This document shows, one piece after another, positions 24,549-35,485 of a stretch of DNA of 64,000 nucleotides. Origin of the DNA: Schistosoma mansoni (taxonomy: Eukaryota; Platyhelminthes; Trematoda; Strigeidida; Schistosomatidae); NCBI RefSeq assembly GCF_000237925.1, contig NC_031496.1:26219510-26283509 (forward strand). Direction: 5' to 3'. A model generated the notes under the pieces. It did no database searches and was not told where the DNA came from. It saw nothing but the letters and a program-made list of their open reading frames with translations. Within the stretch, counting starts at the first letter, position 1. Each line of letters opens with the position of its first letter. Made by a program: the position numbers and the translations under genes.

Positions 24549-24793
24549 ATAGTTAAACTATATTTCATAAAAAAGGTATTAAAAATTATTTACTAAAATT
24601 GATAAGGAATATATTTAGCTAAATTTTAAGAGGTAATTCTTAAGGAATTCAGATATTCGTATCACTTCAAATCTTGCATAACTGTATTATTCAAGAATTT
24701 TACTTATATTACACACTTTTTCCCAATCATGAATTTCACTTAGGTAAGAACAGTCAATAAACGTAGTACAATAGTAATAATAATCATAATAAT

Positions 24794-25206
24794 CAGAAGG
24801 GGGTTTGTGGAGATTTTAGTAATTTTATAACTGGAATCATGAGTCAATTGAAGCTAGACCACCATTGAAAACCTGGAAGCACTGGATGGCCGTTCCGTCC
24901 TAGTATGGGACTTAACGATTCCACATTTGGGATTTCAATTCAGGACCTTCAGTCTTGAGCACGAACACTTAACCTCTAAACCACTGAGCCGGCATCCAAC
25001 AGTGTTAATGTCTAACTTAAATCAATCCACGAAATTGCACGACTATCTCTCGTTATCTTCGGTGTGTAACTGTCGCACATCCAACATGGATTAGACTCCG
25101 CTGATCACGGCTCCTCACTAGAACTCCAGGAAATCCATCTTGAAGCTAGTCAGCAGTGCGCATCCACGATCCCGCCTCGTGAGATTCAAACCCAGGACCT
25201 ATCAGT
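24794..25206 (-). mobile_element. SINE2 copy followed by a second partial unit, cut by repeat C
   Basis: Full minus-strand unit from CAGAAGGGGGTTTGTGGAG to CTTGAAGCTAGTCAGCAG. The B-box part of another minus unit then resumes (GCGCATCCACGATCCCGCC). It breaks off at TCAGTCT, where repeat C starts. The ribozyme of the first unit has lost its conserved CTGAGGA strand. Confidence 0.82.
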
Positions 25207-25720
25207 CTATTTATTTAAACAAATAAACATTGGTACAAGAAGGCACAAAATACATATGCGCCACATAAATCATTCGATTTATGTGAGGGCTGAGATGCTG
25301 CCCTGGTGCCCAGACCAAAGCATGTGGTTTACTTATGGGGCCACACCCCTAGCCTTTGACCTAAAGGTCTGATCCTCAAGGCAGTGGAACAATGTAAGGA
25401 GATGCAGTCCCATGGTAACCGGTGACCAACAATGGGTTTGTACTCCATTTATTCCCTCAGGATAATGGAGCTCATGTGCACCATTGGTTTGGAATCAGGG
25501 TTTTGCAACTCCCCTAGTTGGATCCTCTGTGTCCACCATCCCAGTTAGAGCTCCTGAAATTCGGTTTTCGTCTTCTCACTTTCGTAAACAACACCCGTGG
25601 CGCGAGAAGTCAGTGAGTAGGACTTCCGTGGTAGATGCTATATACGTGTGGTCATGTGAAAGCATTTCGTGAGGGAGAGCTGAATTTCCACACTCTCAGC
25701 TGTACCAGGACATTTAGGGG
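25207..25720 (-). repeat. Repeat C, copy 1
   Basis: A dispersed family of about 500 bp, oriented so that the A-rich end (GTTTAAATAAATA) is 3'. It contains GTGTTGTTTACGAAA-like sequence and a segment whose complement reads CCTTTGACCTAAAGGTCTGA. It interrupts a minus-strand SINE2 at about 25206. No protein family was recognised. A retroposon-like tail and variable 5' end make it look like the 3' part of an unidentified retroelement. Confidence 0.75.
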
Positions 25721-25739
25721 CATTATTTGATACATAATT

Positions 25740-27184
25740 TTTACATCTGATTTCTCCTCTATACCTGATACCGAAATTCTGATTATTATTATTCACATAA
25801 ACTTCAGTTATTTATTTCTTATATTTTGTTTTCATTTAAATCCTCCTTTTTAAAGTCAATCCTTTCCATTATTTTTCTGTTTTCATTTACATATGCAATC
25901 ATTTGAACTAATTCAATAATATACCAAATTATATTATTATTGTTCTTGGCTCTGTCTCCTAAAGCTTTCTGCTCAGTATTTACGTTTTTACGATAAAAAA
26001 AGGCTTGAAAGGGTTGAAACATTAAATTCAGTCAATGTGCAAATTCTTTTCTTTTTGGATAATATTTTTAGCTTATTAACACACACTTATGTGATGTTAT
26101 TCTGTATATTGTTGTATAACAGTTAATGAACATCAAACTAGTTAGCCATGAGTCAAGTTTATCTGTTCTCGAAGCGTTTAGGTCTGTCGATCAAGTTGCA
26201 ACATACCTGACAGTTTAAATGACTGGGCAGTAAGTTTACTGCGCTTTGATATCAGTTTATTAGAGGTAATCGATGGTAAGCTCTGCATGACCCAGGATTT
26301 ATCGTATTTGTCATTCAGTAACAAGATTCAACTTAAATCATGAAAGGTCAATGTCTATAGTGAGATTTATACATGTATCACGTAGTGTAACAGCTAGAGA
26401 CGTTACAAGGAAACTATTGAAGTCACTACACACCTATTCTAGTAGTAAACAATTTTGTGTTTGTCTGGTTCGTAGTTTTGATAAAAATATTTCTAACCAC
26501 TGAAGTGGATTCGAATCATATTGGAACCATCTGTTACCTCAAGGTTAATAATATGTCATCCTGAATGGTTCCAACTAATTTAAAACCTAGGTCACACAGA
26601 TATTCTTTTGAATAGTCTTCATCTATTAAATATGACACAGCTCTATTCCACCACTAATTTATTTATCAGCTTTATGCCAAAATTCTTCCCACTGCGAGGA
26701 ACTTTCATTATCATAAACTTAAGAAGTAAATAAATGAATTTTTGTTAGATTGAGATGCTGAAAATATGCGTTGATCAATCATGCCTTTCTTTAAGGATGA
26801 GGTCGTTATGCTTATTGAAATCAAAGGAATTATTATCACACGGTAGAATTTTCAGCATGATTAACTTTAAAGTGAGCTTATAGTATAATCCATGAAACAA
26901 ACTAAAGAAAGTGGATTGAGTAAGACATGATGGAATTCTTGAGTCAGTTCCTTGATACTTCCTATTTATATATAATTGTTGATATGGAAGATGAAAATAA
27001 ATATACTTTTTATCGATTATATTAGTTTTTATGAAGGACAACTTGATAGTGATATTCTGATCATCTGCTGATCTCACCTTAGTTCTTGTCTGAATAACAT
27101 GTCTCAAGTTCATAGGAACTTGGAGAGATTTAACTGATGAGTCACTGATGGAATGAAAGACAAGTTTTACAATCTAGTTTTAAC
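25740..27184. other. AT-rich intergenic DNA
   Basis: A 112-codon open stretch on the minus strand (26775-27113) has AT-driven composition and no recognisable motif. Not called as a gene. Confidence 0.5.
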
Positions 27185-27345
27185 TAGTTCCCTGGGTTTG
27201 ATATCGAGATGCGGGGTTGTGGATGAGTATTGTTGAGGAGTCACATTCTAGGAAGAAACAGATATCCATTGCCTCGAAGTTTTCCATGATTATTTAACTT
27301 AGATCGGTTTGTGATTTTAATGAAATTTAACGATCTCTACAACCT
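27185..27345 (+). mobile_element. SINE2 relic
   Basis: Plus-strand B-box region (GGGTTTGATATCGAGATG), ribozyme remnant (TTGTTGAGGAGTCACATTC, AAGAAACAG) and 3' flank (AGTTTTCCATGATTATT). Strongly diverged. Confidence 0.72.
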
Positions 27346-28732
27346 CATACTGACAAAAAGAAATTCTGTTTATTCATTCGTATGCATTGAATAAGTTTGG
27401 ATATATTTCTTTAGGAAATTACTATCTATTGATCTATTTCCAACATGTGATAATTCGTTGTTTATAAAATTGATTACGTTCAGTCTGAGACTAGATCCCA
27501 ACCAAAGTTACATAGTTAGTTACATAGTATTGTACTTATCAAAAAAATCATGAAGGTTCTATTACTTGATTACTTGAGATGTTGAGAACACGTACTTCAG
27601 TGGAGTTCCAAACTATAGCTAAGTATGTATTCACTTATGTTAAATTTTTAATTATGCCTTAGGTTACATGCGTTAGTTATGAAAATTAACCACTGGAAGT
27701 CTAGATTAGTTTATATCTCATCACAGAACTACACATAAGTGTTTAAGAAGCAAACAATATTGAGAAAGTAACATTTCATAACACGTCTGGAACAGGTATG
27801 ACACCGAACAAGAACGCTACGGATTATTTGTTTCAACATGAATTAGTTTGTAAAAGTAAATGTATGTTTCTGATAGACAAACTATTATGTTTTCCCATAA
27901 AACAGCAAGAAGAGACATGGGATCTCTCGATAATTGTACTGTTTGTTTAGTTACGTATATCAATAGACAATTGGAAGATGATTCATAAAAAGTATTCCAA
28001 CTGAGAATGTTTGAAGAAACATTTGCTTGCCACAGCTTATTATTTAAGCCTTGTACTTGCGCATTTACAAGTCATGTTTTACCATAGGCCATTGAAAGCA
28101 TGTTTGAAAGCATGTTTGAAAGCATAATTCAATCAGTTAGTGTTATACGAATATTCTTCAGCATTTGGACGAATAGTTTGATGAAAACTAATGTCATGCT
28201 TGGGTAGAACTAAGTAGTTAAATAAACTTGAAAAAAACAGAAAGATAGTGAATTTAATATTGATTTTCATTTGGCCGTATACAATTGAATTGAGCAGTCA
28301 GTCATATTGTAAGGTTATGTAAGGTCATATAAGTAGATGATTACAGTAACTATGTCAGAATGGGAGCAAATGTAGTAAGAGTGTGAACACAGTAAAAATA
28401 TACAAAAAATGTCTAATAGGCTTGATAATAAGAATACTACGTGATGTAGGCATGTTATACACAATATGGATATTTCATAGAAGACAAAAGAAGTAAGCAG
28501 AGTTAGAATAAAAGACACTGTTAGGGATAAAAAGACATTCGTTCAATTAAGTGTTTTACCGTTATTGCCACTTTGATTACAATTTTAACAGTTTCAGTAG
28601 TTTAATGCTTCGAAAATTAATTGAAAGCTAATGGAAGACTGAAAATACTTTGCTTATTTTAATGCAACGTTCTCCAGTAATGAAATGGGAAAGGATAATA
28701 TTCTCTATTTTTGGTCATCTATATATAATTTG
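27346..28732. other. AT-rich intergenic DNA
   Basis: Apart from the 12-bp tandem repeat at 28.09 kb, nothing recognisable. Confidence 0.5.
28092..28127. repeat. Short tandem repeat, three units of 12 bp
   Basis: Unit TTGAAAGCATGT, two exact copies and one with the last two bases changed. Confidence 0.9.
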
Positions 28733-29371
28733 ATCATCGTAGAACAATCAGTTGAGTGGAATTCGTCACTATACATCAACTTTATTGACTATGAGAAGGC
28801 GTTTGACAATGTGGATAGGAGAACATTATGGAAACTTCTTCGACACTATGGAGTTCCTCAGAAGATTGTCAACATTATTCAGAACTCATACGACGGAATA
28901 CAGTGCAAATTTGTGAATGGAGGACAGCTGACAGATGCATTTCCAGTAAGGACCGCATTCAGACAAGGTTGTCTACTCTCCCCCTTCCTCTTTCTTCTGG
29001 TGATTGACTGGATTATGAAGAATTCGACATCTGAAGGGAAATACGGAATACAATGGACTTCTCAGAATCAATTAGATGATTTGGACATCGCAGATGACCT
29101 AGCCCTCCTCTCTCATACACACGAACAAATGCAGATGAACACAGCAAATGTAGCAACAGACTCTGCATCGATAGGCCTCAACATACACAAAGGAAAAAGC
29201 GAGATCCTCAAGTACAACACGGAGAACACCAACAAAACCGATCACATCTGATGGCGAAACTCTGGAAGATGTGGAAACATGCACGTACCTGGGAAGCATC
29301 ATCGATGAACAAGAAGGATCTGATGCAGATGTAAAGGTGAGGATTGGCAAGGCAAGGGTTGCATTCCTACT
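28733..29371 (+). mobile_element. LINE family A internal RT segment
   Basis: An RT core fragment with an open frame to 29251: [37 protein letters not shown] and IADDLALLS. It is almost letter-for-letter the same as 37541-37960 of the full-length copy, but keeps TGG where that copy has TAG. Both element ends are missing: it stops just after METFTYLG-equivalent sequence and no GTAA tail is present. No target-site duplication was seen. Confidence 0.88.
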
Positions 29372-29586
29372 CATTGTAACACCTCTGATTAAATGACTTC
29401 AAAAATCAGCCATTAAGTTTAGAGTTTTCTTGAGCAAAGTTACTGTTTCTGTTTGTTTGTTTGTTTTTCTGTAATTAATCTTGATATTCAATGTGAAATT
29501 ATCAAATTCATCATGTTAATTAAGTAAGAAGATAATGATGAATTCAACATGTTGACTGTGAGACAGTTATTTACTATAAGCAATGG

Positions 29587-29850
29587 ATGATCGTTGTGGA
29601 ATATTGTGAATTGATTAAAATTAGGCATGAACACTGATAGATATTGGCCTAGTGGTCTAGAGGTTAAATGTTCACGCTCAAGATTGGCGGTATTAGGTTC
29701 GACCTTAGTGTTTGGGTCGTGGATGTGCACTGCTGAGGAGTTCCATACCAGGACGAGATGGCTATTTATCGTTTTTAAGTTTTGAATGGTGGTCTGACCA
29801 ACGTCAGTTTATGATTTAAACCAAAATTTTAAAATATCCACAAATCTATT
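29587..29850 (+). mobile_element. SINE2, old copy
   Basis: Plus strand from the body (TGAATTGATTAAAATTAGGC) through a tRNA-like head (GGCCTAGTGGTCTAGAGG, then GGTTCGACCTTA) to the ribozyme. The ribozyme strand CTGAGGA is kept (GCACTGCTGAGGAGTTCC), but GAAAC is changed to GAGAT. Degenerate tail to about 29850. Confidence 0.8.
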
Positions 29851-32800
29851 ATACTAATCTTAACTTCATTTTACTTCGCCAGTAATCCTAAATCTAATAA
29901 ACTGTAATTTAAAATGGACTTGGATATTTCCTTTGGGACATTACCTTGGATTTATAACCATAGAAAGTGATGAGAACTTATTGAAGGGAATAATTTTCGT
30001 TAATATCTCTGTATTTTCACTATAATCAAAATCTTTCAAAGATAAGAAAGAATAATGTTGTCTGATACTGTTTATTGGTAATGTCAGTATGTGACTGAAA
30101 TATAAGTCTCGGAATTGAAAATAGATAAACCGATCATGGTACTGTAACTAGTTGGTTCAAAGATATACTGATCCCCATTAAGCTTAGAGACCTTGGGTTC
30201 GGTCGTTCCAGGAGTCGATTTCAATACTGAGAAGTTACATACTACGAAAAATCTCAGTGCCCACTAATTTCTAATGATTCCGTAGGTGAAATCAGCTTAT
30301 GATGAAGTTTTACCTTTATTTTTGGAATTATTATTATTATTAGTATTAGTATTATTATTCAACGTTATATTTTTGAAACAATATAGAATTCTCAGCACGA
30401 AGTATTTCAACAGGTTGTGGTTTTTTATTTCTTGACCTATCCCGACGATAAATATTGAGTGATCGCCAGTTAGATGTTAGCAGTTCAGGAATCGACATCT
30501 GAATAATGTACATTCTTTTTGATGCTTATTCCTAGCAACTACGATGTTTCTGAGTGAGCTCTTTTGTAACTTGTACAGCGAAAGATCGTAAACTTTTCAC
30601 AAACCCACCTGAATAGGTTATGTAGTTAATTGATATAATGATCTCTTAAAACAACCAAGGAAACAGATAACTTGTTGAAATATCTAGATGACAGGAACAA
30701 GTAACCCAGATATTCAAGCAGGCCGCCTCATGAATCACCTATGAACCTTTGCATGCTTTATCTACGACGGCTTTGTGGTGAATGCAAACCGGTTTTTATT
30801 CAGAAGTTTGTAGAATATAGTTTTCTTTAATAAAGATGCAACTCATCTGTTCATGTACTTTGCATCCAACAAATCAGTCAGAGTTTCGTACACCACATCC
30901 ATCTGTCGAGGTTTAAATAATCAAGTATTTTGACATTTGGACTTCAAAATATTAAAAGTTCCCATTGGATTTCAGTCAATAATTGGAGCCCCTAACCCGG
31001 TATATTAAATCTCATTGAAATTTAGGTCAAGTATACTTCTATTTTGTACTACTGAATAAATAATCCGTTGCACTACCTACAACTGTGTACTGACTGAACG
31101 GGACTATCGTTATGTTCACAATTTACCTATACCTGAACTCTGAGGAAAAGTCGGAAAGATTGTCAGTTTGTGATATGGTTTACGAAGAACAAACAGTATT
31201 TTCATTGGATTAGTGTCTATTTGATCATCAAAACTCTTTGAAAAGGGTCCTGGAGACCTTGTAGCCTCAATACGTTCAGAAGTTATCAGAAATGGCTCGA
31301 AACGCAAGTTAGTAGTTATTTTACTTTAATTTTTTATTCTATTCACCTATAATATTGAGATCCACCCTCGAAATGAATTAAATCTACTTTAGTAATATTC
31401 TCACTTAAATACTTAGATACATCTATTCCCTTACAATAGCGCTATTTCATTTTCTGTTTTGTGACGCATTTATTAATGACTTTCTGTAACAAATTTTCAA
31501 ATCGGTTTTTTTTTTAACTGCAATTATTTTATTCAAAAACTGACTAACCTAGGAAAACTTGTTTGAATTATTGAGCGAACATTGAATTTATTATTTCTAT
31601 CATTATATCAAATTAATATGTATGTTGGTCAAATAGATAATGATATCTGTTATAAAACGCTGTGCGAAAAGGACTTTTCAATCGATTGACTATTTCTGAG
31701 TTCCATATAAATACTGTAGTGAACATGATCACGAGTGGGAACAATCGAAGGTAACTAAGCGCAGATTACAGATTGTCTCACTAAAATCTGATAATCAAAC
31801 AGTAAACAGTTAATTTGTAAAATAACAATCAATTGTCACAATCTTGACTGTTCCTTCTGCAAATATCAGTCTATCTTCTCTGATTTCATTGTTCATGCAT
31901 TTCCATACCGATTGCGCTTCGTTGTGGTTCTTTCCTTATCGATCTTCTGCCAAAATACATTCTATACCTGACCATCTTTATATACGACTTAAGTGGATAT
32001 AAGTAACCCACACCACAATACCACATACCGTTTTTTTATTGTACCGGATTTTCTCGAGACACGAATGTTCTCTTATAAGATTCAATCTCTTCTCTTTTAT
32101 TTGTGTGCAGTTTGTGTAGCCATTGAACTGCTATCGTATATTAGTCATTCAACTTATCTATTCACGCTATATCAGTTCTAATATTTTTAGTAGTTCGTCA
32201 ATCTTATTAGAAATACAAGCACAAAACACAGAAAAACTAAAGGATTGGGTTAGTGTTTTCCTTTGAACCCCTTATTTTAATTCAGAATAAGTAATGTGCA
32301 AAAGTTATATATTAAAAGTAACTCCAACTCAAAGATATAAATGCAGCGGGTTTCCTAGAACAATGGAAAGTTGTATGGCTTATCCTATGAAAAGTTGACC
32401 CAACTTATTTATGATAAGTCTCATAATATTGACTAACGATATATATATATATATGATTTTTCTTTTCAATCAACCCATTATATCTAATGTTATATACTGA
32501 TCAGTCACTATGCAACTAAACTGAATGACTCTAGAAACATGATAACTTATAACTTCGATTTGGACTATCCAGCTTTACACTCCATCCTAGTTATCAACGT
32601 TTAGTATGAAAATTAAGCGTTGAAGCATTTGAATTTTGCCGCTACCAGTGAGGGGAGTGAAGGTATGTAGAGAGCAGTTTGTTGTATCCTTCAGGATCAG
32701 TCACAGAGATTGCTATTTTATGGGGATAGGCTTCAGTTTTAGTGAGCTATTCGAGAACTTAATTTTTATGGTAAACTGTCTGAGATTTTAGAAGGTAACA

Positions 32801-33592
32801 AATTTAAAGCAGTTAGTCCCATTAGTAGATTTCGATAATGCAATGAGAACTCAACGTTTTTCATCAGAAGCCTGATCATGTACATGGTTGCTTCATGTCC
32901 AACTATTACGCAATTTACATATGTGCACGGACACATATACATAGGGAGAAGTAATTGCAATTCGCAAGTAAGGGTAGCTATAGACATTTCAAAAAGGTAA
33001 CAAAAGCAAACAAAATCAAATGACCTTACAACAGAGAAGGATAATCATCCATCTCTCCCCATTTTTAAACACAGTTGTGGCTTTGCATAGAAAGTGTGTG
33101 GGCCGAATACTTATGTGTATTGAAGTCATAGCTGTGCAATAGTTTAAACCCCTTCTTCATATTTAAAAACAATTTGTACTCACTCTAACTCTACCCTATT
33201 AACGTCGAATTATTATCCACAGTGATAGGATTCACACTGTTTTTCCCTATTACCTTTATTTCTCTCTTAGATTTATCTAGTTGACTATTTTTCTTAAATA
33301 AATGTCTTAACAAGTGGTCAGATTATTCGAAATAAGTTAGACTAATACATTACATGGTTCTGATAGACTTTATTTTTTTGCACCGCATTATCTAAACAAC
33401 AAATTTCTAAATAACTTTGTTAGTCAAACCCTTATAAACTAAATGACTAAGTGTTATGTACATTAGTAAATTAATTTTTGTAGTTATTTCTTAAAATAGG
33501 ACACAGTTACCCGTTTGAATTAATTACGTAAATAACCGTCAACAGAAATCATATCTTTTCACAATATAGACAATGTTTTACGATAGGAAACT
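29851..33592. other. AT-rich intergenic DNA
   Basis: The longest unannotated stretch. It contains an imperfect ATT run at 30333-30360 and no supported gene, SINE or LINE. Confidence 0.5.
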
Positions 33593-33607
33593 GAACATTA
33601 TAACCAT

Positions 33608-33677
33608 TACTTACTTACTTACGCCTGTTACTCCCAATGTGCCATAGGCCGCCGACCAGCATTCTCCAACCCACTGT
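33608..33677 (-). mobile_element. Very short LINE family A 3' stub with target-site duplication
   Basis: Only 70 bp of the family A 3' end (GGAGTAACAGGCGTAAG in minus-strand sense, with four GTAA units). The 15-bp direct repeat GAACATTATAACCAT flanks it at 33593-33607 and 33678-33692. It is an extreme 5' truncation. Confidence 0.93.
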
Positions 33678-34223
33678 GAACATTATAACCATACGTAATC
33701 TGATTAAAATATTCGTTAAGTCATTTCTTTCTTTTAATTAAAAGTTACAAAATTTTCAGCAAATATAAGATATATACCGTTCAATTATTCATAATCAATA
33801 TTAGATCTAGCTCAAATATCCATCAGTTCATTTTACTAAACAAATACATAAAATCTGTTATTGAATAGACTCAGATACAATCTTAAGGCCAAGAAATACA
33901 ACTATAGTCTAGGTGTCGGTAAGTAGGTATATGTTTCAAAACTTGAATAAGGATGAATATTATTCTAAATAGGCTTAGTTATCAAGTTTCAAATTCAAAA
34001 ATAACCTATATGATGTATATAATAAATGAAGCAACAATCATAGATACAAATCATGATTTATATCACATTCTATTGATAAAGTTCAACGGACTATAGATTA
34101 GTAATTTAGAATAAGTTTTATCATTGAAGAAACAATTTAATAACCTAATAATTTAGATTTGAGGAATCTTCATAGTTGAAACCATGAGTCAATTAAAGCT
34201 AGACCACCATGAGAAACCTGGAA

Positions 34224-34269
34224 GCAATGGACGGCCGTTTCGTCCTATTGTGCGACTCCTCAGAAGTGC
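34224..34269 (-). ncRNA. SINE2 hammerhead, weak stem I
   Basis: Core CTGAGGA, GAAAC, stem III ACGG/CCGT and GTC site are intact. Stem I reads GCACTT against CATTGC, with two mismatches next to the core. Confidence 0.75.
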
Positions 34270-34692
34270 GCATCCACGATCCCGCCTCATGAGATTCGAA
34301 CCCAGGACCTACCAGTCTCGCACCATAGCACTTAAACGATAGACCACTGAGCCGGCCGGCATCCAACGGTGTTAATCTTTAACTTCAACCAATCCACGCA
34401 GTTTGAACAACCGTTCACCAATTGTCTTCAGTGAGTTGATATCTCACAACAGACGTGGTTTGAACTCCACTGGTCACTGCTTCCCACTAGAACTCGAGGA
34501 AATATCTCCTGAAGTCAGTCACTAGTGAGCATATGATTATGATAAGAAGGGGTTTCGTAGAGATTTCAAACTTCGTGGATTGGTTGAAGTTAGGCAAAGA
34601 TACCGTTGGATGCCGGCTCAGTGGTCTAGAGGTTAAGTGCTCGTGCGCGAGACTGATAGGTCCTGGGTTTGAATCTTACGAGTGCGGGATCG

Positions 34693-34750
34693 TGGATGCG
34701 CACTGCTGAGGAGTCCCATGTTAGGACGAAACGGCCGTCCAGTGCTTCCA
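34693..34750 (+). ncRNA. Type-I hammerhead ribozyme in SINE2, intact core
   Basis: Self-cleaving RNA motif. Stem I is in two parts: TGGA (34693-34696) with TCCA (34747-34750), an internal loop TGC/T, then GCACTG (34700-34705) with CAGTGC (34740-34745). Core strand CTGAGGA is at 34706-34712 and fits CUGANGA. Stem II is GTCC/GGAC (34713-34716, 34724-34727) with a 7-nt loop. GAAA is at 34728-34731. Stem III is ACGG/CCGT (34731-34738) with no loop, as in Sm-alpha ribozymes, which may favour dimers. The cleavage triplet GTC ends at 34739. It lies about 25 bp after the B box (34666-34675). Every canonical requirement is met. Activity is inferred. Confidence 0.88.
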
Positions 34751-35485
34751 GGTTTTCCCTGGTGGTCTAGTTTCAATTGACTCACGCTTTCAACTATGAA
34801 AATGCTGAAATCTCCACAAAACCCCTTCTGATTGAGTAATTTTGTTAAAATTGGAAGGATAATGTAATTTTTGTTCTAAGGTTATTTGTAATTCAACGTA
34901 GTGTAAAATTATTGCCTTTTACTATTAAAATAAATCAATGAAAGCTGACGTATAAACAAAATAAATGCACACTCAGTACATGTTATGCTATTTCACTACA
35001 TTTAGAAAATTATAATAAGATTTTGGTTTGGCTAATAAGATAAATTCATTGAATACATTCACGATACTAGCCTTACTTCAAGGGTTGAAGACAGTATAGT
35101 ATTTCAAATACTGGTAACTCTTTCAAAATATGTTTCTTTGTTTTCTCTGAACTGGATAGTATGACTACATTCTCATTAGGGATGAAATCATAAACGCCTA
35201 ACTTGTAATGAACTGTGGATTATTTCACTGTTTAAAATAAAACCTCATACACACTCCAATTCCTATCTAATGTCTTCTTACGCGTTATTTTACTTGATTT
35301 CAAGATTACTTATTTATTAAAACGAAATAAGATACGTTAATGCTGGAATCATCATGTAAACTGTTATAAAGAATAGAATCGGCTTGATTTCTTGGATAAC
35401 TTTTATCCCAAAAAATACTGGAATATTTTTTTCACTGATTGAACTTTATGCTTTAACGAAATATAGTGGCTGGGGTCTGGCATTT

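Larger units (their letters stand above)
34154..34831 (-). mobile_element. SINE2 composite with the best-preserved ribozyme
   Basis: 34154-34543 is a full minus unit ending in the 5' body (CTAGTGAGCATATGATTAT). 34545-34570 is a minus tail piece (AGAAGGGGTTTCGTAGAG). 34577-34831 is a plus-strand arm with head, hammerhead (34693-34750) and tail ACAAAACCCCTTCTG. Read on the minus strand, the order is the same as at 10.1 and 20.1 kb: inverted arm, tail piece, full copy. Confidence 0.88.

Noticed and set aside
26775-27113. 112-codon open frame on the minus strand
   Set aside because: Composition follows local AT bias, no start context or homology recognised.
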